A DNA stretch of 64,000 nucleotides. Origin: Christiangramia salexigens. Its GTDB lineage: Bacteria; Bacteroidota; Bacteroidia; Flavobacteriales; Flavobacteriaceae. A program made the translations under genes and the position numbers. Position 1 is the first letter of the stretch; every line of letters starts with the position of its first letter. Location of the stretch: contig NZ_CP018153.1 of NCBI RefSeq assembly GCF_001889005.1, positions 1,460,501 through 1,524,500 on the forward strand, read 5' to 3'. The notes below the pieces were generated by a model. That model was given only the letters and a program-made list of their open reading frames with translations. It did no database searches and was not told the DNA's origin. Shown here piece after piece: positions 58,348 through 64,000 of the stretch.

Positions 58348-59553
58348 ATGCGAAAACTTTACAATTCATATTTCGATTCATTTAGCGGACTAAGAAAAGA
58401 GATCTGGCTACTGTCGTTCATAACCTTAATAAACCGGGCTGGGACGATGGTGATACCTTTTCTCTCTCTTTACCTCACTAAAAGCAGGGATTTTAGCCTT
58501 GAGGAAGTGGGCTGGATCTTGAGTTTTTTTGGCCTGGGTTCGGTAACCGGTTCCTGGCTTGGTGGTAAACTTACCGATAAGATCGGGCATTATAAGACCA
58601 TGGCGGGAAGTTTAATTATTTCCTCGGTGCTATTTGTGCTGCTTCAATATCCTACAACTTTTTGGGGCTTTTGTATTGGGATTTATCTTGTAATGACTGT
58701 AGCTGATATTTTTCGACCGGCCGTTTTTGTGGCGATTAGCGCCTATAGTAAACCCGAAAACAGAACACGCTCGGTAACCCTAATAAGACTGGCAATCAAT
58801 CTGGGGTTTTCGGCAGGACCGGCAATTGGTGGATTTATCATAGCAACCGCTGGCTATAATGGCCTTTTTTGGATAGATGGAATTACCTGTTTAGCTGCTG
58901 GAATTCTACTTTTAAAACTTTTACACCCCAAAAAATCAATAGCGGAACCGGAAGATATCGTCGTCAATGCAAAATCTGCCTTAACAGATAAACTCTATGT
59001 AATATTCATAGTTGCAATGGTGATCTTCGGTTTTATTTTCATTCAGTATTTTTCCACAATGCCACTTTATTATTCCAATTTTCATCATCTTTCCGAATTT
59101 GAAATTGGACTACTACTGGGCATGAACGGCCTGCTCATATTTCTACTGGAGATGCCTCTAATTAAATTCATGGAGTCCAGAAAACATACGGCTACCGGAT
59201 ATGTGATCCTGGGAACTTTATTAACCGGGATCAGCTTTCTGGTGATCAATCTAACCGAATGGACAGGAATAATAGTTCTTGGTATGTTATTAGTTACCAT
59301 TGGTGAAATGATCGCGTTTCCATTTTCCAATAGTTTTGCTTTAAACCGTTCCGATGGTCGCAAAAGAGGGTCCTATATGGCGCTATACAGCATCGCCTTT
59401 TCTATTAGCCATATTTTTGGACATAATTCCGGGATGCAGTTAATAGACCGGTTCGGGTTCAAATTCACCTGGTATACTATGTTTGGCCTTGCGCTGCTGG
59501 CATGCCTCCTTCTGGCCTACCTTAAATACAAATTGAAGAACGAAAACCTCTAA
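58348..59553 (+). CDS. MFS transporter
   Basis: A 401-residue protein with twelve hydrophobic segments. The A-motif is GSWLGGKLTDKIGHYKTM (residues about 70-87), and TLYLVMTVADIFRPAVFVAI follows. An N-terminal YNSYFDSFSGLRKEIWLLSF is typical of the MdtH/YajR-like multidrug group. It uses the proton gradient to export drugs or metabolites; its substrate cannot be told. The 3' end overlaps the convergent hydrolase-like gene by 4 bp. A candidate promoter is shared with the divergent DUF1684 gene. Confidence 0.9.
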   Translation: MRKLYNSYFDSFSGLRKEIWLLSFITLINRAGTMVIPFLSLYLTKSRDFSLEEVGWILSFFGLGSVTGSWLGGKLTDKIGHYKTMAGSLIISSVLFVLLQYPTTFWGFCIGIYLVMTVADIFRPAVFVAISAYSKPENRTRSVTLIRLAINLGFSAGPAIGGFIIATAGYNGLFWIDGITCLAAGILLLKLLHPKKSIAEPEDIVVNAKSALTDKLYVIFIVAMVIFGFIFIQYFSTMPLYYSNFHHLSEFEIGLLLGMNGLLIFLLEMPLIKFMESRKHTATGYVILGTLLTGISFLVINLTEWTGIIVLGMLLVTIGEMIAFPFSNSFALNRSDGRKRGSYMALYSIAFSISHIFGHNSGMQLIDRFGFKFTWYTMFGLALLACLLLAYLKYKLKNENL

Positions 59554-60977
59554 CCCTCGTTAGGTTCTATTTCATTGTAATATTTAGATTCTCCTAAATA
59601 TTTCTTGATCAGTTCATTGAATTCCTTGCTGAGTTTAAGGTCTAAGGCACCTTCAACTTCATAAATAGCATCCATATCTGAATAGCCTGTTTTTAGAAGA
59701 TCTTCCAAATATAGCAGCGCTGTTTCAAAATCGCCGTCTGAACCTGCAAGGGAAACAATCTTAAGGTAAGCTTCCGGGTCATCCTTTTTTATGGCCGTGC
59801 GAAGCACACTGATGAATATTTTAATATCTATCTCTGCCTCTGAGTTGATCACACTTTTAAACTTACGTTCAGAAAGCAGATCTATATAACTGTGTAGTCT
59901 ATAAGCCAGATCACCCCGAAGTCCTCTATGTTTTTCTTTAAGCTTATTTAACTCATCTACCTGAAAAGCCCACCAGCCTATATTCTGGAAATTGGCAGTG
60001 GCTATATCATTAGAAAGTAAATATTCATACTCTGCCTGCTGTTGTTTTTCAAAGGCAACGATCTCACGAAATTCTCTTCTTTGTGCTTTAAAGCCATCGG
60101 TACGCTTTATACTCTTCATCCGGTCTTTCAGATCATCCTCAAAACCAAAATCCTCATATTTCTCCTCCATACGCTCCAAATGTTCAAAGGCATCATAATA
60201 ATTCCTGGTTCTTCTCAGGCTCTCTATATAAGCGATCTCTGTATCATATAACTTCTTTATGAGCTCATCATCCTTATTTCTCAAGCCAGACCTCATTGCC
60301 TGTAGGCTAAACCCACCAATTGCATTGTACATCATTTTTGTTTCAGGCCATTGATCCTGCTTTCCGTCAAAATAATACACTTCGGTAGGGAAATCCAGTT
60401 TATCATAATAGCTCAGATATTCCTCCATTTTGTAGATCATATAATCCTTGGTTCCTCCCAAACCAATGAACATATACGGGTTCTTTTTAGTAATATATTC
60501 TGTATTTAAAAATGAATTCCCAATAGCCAGGATGCCCGCCATTCCATTATAGATAAGCGGCATGGCCGATGCCACCTGCGCTCCTTCACTCATCCCTGCA
60601 GCATAGGCGAGTCTTGTATCTACTGGAAATGTTGAGACAAATCCATTTATCATGGAAGTCGCCTTTTTAATGATACTATCTATTGGCTGCGATTTAAGAT
60701 GAATATTGGAAGAGGCTATGAGATAACCTTGTTCTTCTGCCGCACTCCTTATAAGATTGGCAGTGGTTCTTCCACGACCCTCGGGATCGAAAATAAAAAT
60801 AACCGGCCATTTTTTCTCCGGATTATAATCTGAAGGCAGATAAACTGAATACGTGGCCCCGTTCACCCCAGGCACAGGAAGGGAATCTGTAACAGCCCCT
60901 TTAGCTATCTTGAAATCCTGGGCCGTGGAAATTGACGCAGCAAATATGGCTAGAGCTGCAAATATTACTTTTTTCAT
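59550..60977 (-). CDS. Secreted alpha/beta-hydrolase-like protein with C-terminal helical domain
   Basis: A 475-residue protein with a signal peptide (MKKVIFAALAIFAASISTAQ). Residues 35-205 look like an alpha/beta-hydrolase: YSVYLPSDYNPEKKWPVIFI near 45-64, the nucleophile elbow AGMSEGAQVAS (GxSxG) near 127-137 and FIGLGGTKDYM. Residues 210-475 are helical and TPR-like, with no clear catalytic acid visible. The first part is similar to esterase D/phospholipase-type lipoproteins. Substrate unknown. It starts 60 bp after a terminator hairpin for the gene further upstream and converges with the MFS gene. Confidence 0.7.
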   Translation of the reverse strand: MKKVIFAALAIFAASISTAQDFKIAKGAVTDSLPVPGVNGATYSVYLPSDYNPEKKWPVIFIFDPEGRGRTTANLIRSAAEEQGYLIASSNIHLKSQPIDSIIKKATSMINGFVSTFPVDTRLAYAAGMSEGAQVASAMPLIYNGMAGILAIGNSFLNTEYITKKNPYMFIGLGGTKDYMIYKMEEYLSYYDKLDFPTEVYYFDGKQDQWPETKMMYNAIGGFSLQAMRSGLRNKDDELIKKLYDTEIAYIESLRRTRNYYDAFEHLERMEEKYEDFGFEDDLKDRMKSIKRTDGFKAQRREFREIVAFEKQQQAEYEYLLSNDIATANFQNIGWWAFQVDELNKLKEKHRGLRGDLAYRLHSYIDLLSERKFKSVINSEAEIDIKIFISVLRTAIKKDDPEAYLKIVSLAGSDGDFETALLYLEDLLKTGYSDMDAIYEVEGALDLKLSKEFNELIKKYLGESKYYNEIEPNEG

Positions 60978-61029
60978 AAAATGAGAATAGGCTTAAAGAT
61001 AATGAATTGCATCATGAATCATTCCATAA

Positions 61030-61061
61030 AAAAAGCCCGCATATAATTATGCAGGCTTTTT
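61030..61061 (-). terminator. Terminator after the DUF1328-like gene
   Basis: AAAAAGCCCGCATA (61030-61043) pairs with TATGCAGGCTTTTT (61048-61061) with one mismatch, loop TAAT. On the minus strand it is followed by a T run, 20 bp after the small gene's stop codon. Confidence 0.82.
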
Positions 61062-61081
61062 AATAAAGATTTCTAATGTGT

Positions 61082-61282
61082 TTATTTTCTGTCTACAGGT
61101 TGATATTTCACCTTAGACTTATCAGGAAAAAACAATTTCGCCATTAGGGAAATGATCAATAAATCGGCAAATATCAAAAACATCACTCTAACGATCTCAA
61201 TCCCGGAAAATGACAATCCCGTGAATCCAATCAGCCCTGTAATTAACGCAAGCGATAAAAATAATAAGGTCTTCCTCTTCAT
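61082..61282 (-). CDS. DUF1328-like small membrane protein
   Basis: A 66-residue protein with two hydrophobic segments (LLFLSLALITGLIGFTGLSF at 6-25 and IVRVMFLIFADLLIISLMAK at 30-49) and a basic C-terminal tail (FFPDKSKVKYQPVDRK). The pattern LITGLIGFTGLSFSGIEIVR is that of DUF1328/YtjA proteins. Function is unknown, although the family is often linked to stress. The minus strand has TAATTTTG (61306-61313) 24 bp upstream of the ATG, a plausible -7 box. A 201-bp gap separates it from the Lrp gene, with no gene between. Confidence 0.72.
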   Translation of the reverse strand: MKRKTLLFLSLALITGLIGFTGLSFSGIEIVRVMFLIFADLLIISLMAKLFFPDKSKVKYQPVDRK

Positions 61283-61483
61283 AACTTACTAGTTCAATTT
61301 TAATTCAAAATTAAGCAGACTTAGTACGTTACTATCATAAGAAAATTACAATTAGACCATATTTAACTAAAACAAAATCCTGTGGTAACTCCTTGTTAAC
61401 AAAGCGGGTAGTTTAGGCTGTTTTTTAACACAAATATTAGATTGATTGAAGACCCTATTTAGAACGTATTAAATAAATAAGGT

Positions 61484-61939
61484 TCAATTCCCGGTGTTTA
61501 ACTTTTTCTTTATTGGAGCGTCTTCTACCACATTGGAAAGAATGATATGAGTACGGGTTTCCCCATAGGTAATAAGCTTATCTATAAGTTTTTCCAGATG
61601 AGCCTGATCCTGGAGCACGACTTCCATTATTATATTTTCATTCCCGGTAATACGATAACAGTTCACTACCTCTTTAAAGCTCTTAACCGTTTCCAGAAAT
61701 GCCTTTAACCTCCCCATAAATGCCCGTAAAGTAATAATTGCTCTTAACTGGTATCCGGTTTTCTGATGTGAGAGATTAGTTTTATAGGAATTAATAATTC
61801 CGGCATCCTCCATTTTCTTTACGCGCTCTGCAACCGCCGGGGAAGTAAGACCAATTTTTCGGCCTAATTCAGAGAATGATATTCTTGCATTCGCCTGCAA
61901 TTCCTCTAAAATAGCCCAGTTAAGATCATCTATTTTCAT
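61484..61939 (-). CDS. Lrp/AsnC-family transcriptional regulator
   Basis: A 151-residue regulator. The N-terminal helix-turn-helix covers residues 3-62 (DDLNWAILEELQANARISFS, then ELGRKIGLTSPAVAERVKKM), and a RAM/effector-binding domain follows at 68-145 (RAIITLRAFMGRLKAF, with the TGNENIIMEVVLQDQ segment). Such proteins sense amino acids, often leucine or asparagine. It starts 114 bp away from the divergent gene at 62054, so the AT-rich gap between could carry its operator. A link to the nearby acyl-CoA mutase is possible, since both touch branched-chain amino acid metabolism; inference only. Confidence 0.93.
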   Translation of the reverse strand: MKIDDLNWAILEELQANARISFSELGRKIGLTSPAVAERVKKMEDAGIINSYKTNLSHQKTGYQLRAIITLRAFMGRLKAFLETVKSFKEVVNCYRITGNENIIMEVVLQDQAHLEKLIDKLITYGETRTHIILSNVVEDAPIKKKLNTGN

Positions 61940-62053
61940 AGTTTAAGTTTAATTGCATATTTTCTTTAAATTTTAAAGATAATTAAATTTTAGACATTGA
62001 ATTTTAAATCATTTAATACCAAACGGATATTACTTTTACTGAAAATTTTATAA

Positions 62054-62467
62054 TTGAAAAGTTTATCCGGAAATATATCAGGTAGTTTTCCAGCGTATCA
62101 AAAAGCACTGGAGATCTTTCGTATTTCACGTGCGGTAGCATCCTACTTCAGCGGAGATAAACATGTCCTGGAAATGAATATTTCATCCAGTTCGCAGCAT
62201 AGACTCGCCGGATTCTTGGTTACCGATAGTTTGCAATTGGCTCCGGGTGTAGCCTCTGCTTTATCTGAAGGCAATCAGCAAACCAAATTAAAGCGTCTTA
62301 AAAGTTTGCGCAAAGCGGTTTTAACCTTAAAAATTCGATGCAGAAAACTTGAATTTTCAGGTATAAAAGAAACTGAGTTCGTGCATCTGCTCCGCAAAGA
62401 GATCGCGCAATTTGAAAAGCTCATTACAGACTGGTTCTCCCAGATAGAAAACTCTCAAAAAAACTAA
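62054..62467 (+). CDS. Helical protein, distant four-helix-bundle type
   Basis: A 137-residue basic protein without signal or membrane segments. The start FPAYQKALEIFRISRAVASY at about 12-31 resembles the first helix of four-helix-bundle proteins, and helices at about 55-75, 78-108 and 110-130 can be drawn. I do not recognise a named family with certainty. The start codon is TTG at 62054. It runs divergent from the Lrp gene. A terminator follows between it and the convergent mutase gene. It has no visible stop interruption, in contrast to the related-looking pseudogene at 22146-22496. Confidence 0.6.
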   Translation: MKSLSGNISGSFPAYQKALEIFRISRAVASYFSGDKHVLEMNISSSSQHRLAGFLVTDSLQLAPGVASALSEGNQQTKLKRLKSLRKAVLTLKIRCRKLEFSGIKETEFVHLLRKEIAQFEKLITDWFSQIENSQKN

Positions 62468-62496
62468 ATCCCGAAATTTACATTCCGGGATTTTTT
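62466..62496. terminator. Terminator between the helical protein and mutase genes
   Basis: AAATCCCG (62466-62473) pairs with CGGGATTT (62486-62493), a 12-base loop, then six T in total on the plus strand. On the other strand the stem is followed by TTTAGTTTTTTTG. Confidence 0.78.
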
Positions 62497-62524
62497 ATTT
62501 CTAGTTGTATGTAATTAGAAACAA

Positions 62525-64000
62525 TTACATGTTCCTTCTGTACTGTCCACCCACCTCAAATAATGCATGTGTGATCTGGCCAAGAGAACAAACTTTAGTT
62601 GCTTCCATAAGCTCCTCAAAAAGGTTCTTATTATTAATAGCTGCATGCTTTATTCTTTCCAAGGTAGCTTCTGCACTATCCTCTTTGGCACTGTGAAGGG
62701 TTTCCAGAGTTTTGATCTGATTCTCTTTCTCCTCTTCGGTGGCGCGGATAACTTCTCCCGGCGTAACCGTTGGAGATCCAGTAGAACTTAAGAAAGTATT
62801 CACTCCAATAATAGGGAATTCCCCGCTATGCTTCAGAGTTTCGTAATACAGACTTTCTTCCTGAATCTTACCTCTCTGATACATGGTTTCCATCGCACCC
62901 AGTACTCCACCTCTTTCGGTGATTCTGTCAAATTCGGTTAGTACCGCTTCCTCAACAAGGTCGGTTAACTCTTCAATGATGAATGATCCCTGAATTGGGT
63001 TCTCATTTTTAGTAAGACCTAACTCCTTATTGATAATTAGCTGTATCGCCATAGCTCTTCTTACCGAAGCTTCGGTAGGCGTAGTAATGGCTTCATCATA
63101 AGCATTTGTATGCAATGAATTACAGTTATCGTAGATCGCATAAAGCGCCTGAAGCGTAGTTCTGATATCGTTAAAATCGATTTCCTGTGCGTGCAGTGAT
63201 CTTCCTGAAGTCTGAATGTGATATTTCAGCATTTGAGCACGTGAATTGGCTCCGTATTTATGCTTAAGAGCTTTAGCCCAGATTCTTCTGGCAACTCTTC
63301 CTATCACCGCATATTCAGGATCCACGCCATTGCTAAAGAAGAAGGAAAGGTTTGGACCAAATTTATTGATATCCATTCCACGACTTAAATAATACTCCAC
63401 ATATGTGAATCCATTTGCAAGAGTAAATGCCAGCTGAGTAATTGGGTTCGCTCCTGCTTCAGCGATATGATATCCGGAAATAGATACAGAATAGAAGTTT
63501 CTAACTTTCTCTTCAATAAAGTATTCCTGAACATCTCCCATCAGCCTAAGCGCAAATTCAGTTGAGAAGATACAGGTATTTTGCGCCTGATCTTCTTTTA
63601 GAATATCCGCCTGAACTGTTCCTCTTACCGCATTAAGTGTATTCTTTTTAATTTCGGCATAGGTATCTGCATCCAAGATCTGATCTCCGGTTAAACCGAG
63701 TAACATCAATCCTAATCCATCATTCCCTTCCGGAAGATCTCCTTTATATACAGGTCTTTCAATCCCTGCATCATCATAAAGTTCCTTCAGTTTTTGCTCA
63801 ACCTTATCTTCAAGCCCATGTTCCTTGATATATTTTTCACATTGCTGATCTATAGCAGCGTTCATGAAAAAGCCTAGCAACATTGGAGCAGGACCATTAA
63901 TGGTCATACTCACCGAAGTCATTGGATCTGCAAGGTCGAATCCTGAATATAATTTTTTAGCATCATCCAGACAGCAAATTGATACTCCGGAGTTTCCGAT
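62525..64000 (-). CDS. icmF: IcmF-type fused B12-dependent acyl-CoA mutase, C-terminal part
   Basis: The frame is open from the right window edge to 62525 (about 491 codons), so the N-terminus is missing. It begins [20 protein letters not shown], then [20 protein letters not shown], and has [40 protein letters not shown] and the end [18 protein letters not shown], a layout I know from IcmF (isobutyryl-CoA mutase fused with a B12-binding and a MeaI GTPase domain). Such enzymes interconvert isobutyryl- and n-butyryl-CoA or related acyl-CoAs. An internal ATG at 63922 is not the true start. Classical methylmalonyl-CoA mutase remains possible; N-terminal domain order, outside this window, would decide. 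Confidence 0.88.
   Translation of the reverse strand: MGNSGVSICCLDDAKKLYSGFDLADPMTSVSMTINGPAPMLLGFFMNAAIDQQCEKYIKEHGLEDKVEQKLKELYDDAGIERPVYKGDLPEGNDGLGLMLLGLTGDQILDADTYAEIKKNTLNAVRGTVQADILKEDQAQNTCIFSTEFALRLMGDVQEYFIEEKVRNFYSVSISGYHIAEAGANPITQLAFTLANGFTYVEYYLSRGMDINKFGPNLSFFFSNGVDPEYAVIGRVARRIWAKALKHKYGANSRAQMLKYHIQTSGRSLHAQEIDFNDIRTTLQALYAIYDNCNSLHTNAYDEAITTPTEASVRRAMAIQLIINKELGLTKNENPIQGSFIIEELTDLVEEAVLTEFDRITERGGVLGAMETMYQRGKIQEESLYYETLKHSGEFPIIGVNTFLSSTGSPTVTPGEVIRATEEEKENQIKTLETLHSAKEDSAEATLERIKHAAINNKNLFEELMEATKVCSLGQITHALFEVGGQYRRNM

Noticed and set aside
63922..63922. ATG at 63922 as the start of the mutase
   Set aside because: The frame continues upstream with conserved mutase sequence to the window edge, so the gene is only cut off there.

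Overview
The window looks like chromosomal DNA of a marine-type member of the Flavobacteriaceae (Bacteroidota), close in style to Gramella/Christiangramella. The reasons are an AT-rich composition, TAnnTTTG -7 promoter boxes with few Shine-Dalgarno sequences, an 1118-residue SecA without the usual zinc tail, and lineage families such as DUF4199, DUF2795, DUF2911 and DUF6268. No rRNA, tRNA, CRISPR array, prophage or intact insertion sequence was seen. Species assignment is inference.

Region 1 (1-19828, all minus strand) is a surface-polysaccharide locus. Transcription runs from wza and a Wzc-type tyrosine kinase through a probable glycosyltransferase, the ABC permease Wzm, a pyruvyltransferase-like protein, two methyltransferases, the ATPase Wzt with a carbohydrate-binding-type C-terminus, a kinase-like/methyltransferase fusion, another methyltransferase, a GDP-perosamine-type module (aminotransferase, NeuD-like acetyltransferase, Gmd), a GT4 enzyme, an LtaS-like phosphoglycerol transferase, a tethered GDPD and two family 2 glycosyltransferases. 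Together they could make, modify, cap and export a methylated, possibly phosphoglycerol-bearing, aminosugar glycan.

Region 2 (19829-36996) mixes housekeeping and accessory genes: an ABC-F ATPase, a broken four-helix-bundle gene between imperfect inverted repeats, a methyltransferase, a LolD-like ATPase, a cobalamin adenosyltransferase, a DUF2795 gene and secA. Next is a striking 136-bp-period palindromic repeat array with a GIY-YIG nuclease gene in its middle, then an M23 peptidase and an overlapping three-gene ECF sigma / membrane / secreted coiled-coil operon. DUF2911, Ohr, MeaB and PAP2 genes follow.

Region 3 (37007-64000) holds a MATE exporter, an M28 peptidase, PPK2, GNAT, a five-gene overlapping operon (ABC exporter, MscS, outer-membrane barrel, NtrC-like regulator lacking a DNA-binding domain), grpE-dnaJ, YceI, an SDR39U1 epimerase, MnmD, IlvE and a MazG-like enzyme. 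After a GyrI-like/CrcB pair comes a nitrogen module (PII, Amt, outer-membrane barrel) with attenuator-like hairpins in front. The last stretch has DUF1684, an MFS transporter, a hydrolase-like protein, a DUF1328-like protein, an Lrp regulator and the C-terminal part of an IcmF-type acyl-CoA mutase running off the right edge. The mutase, MeaB and adenosyltransferase form a dispersed B12-dependent acyl-CoA mutase set.
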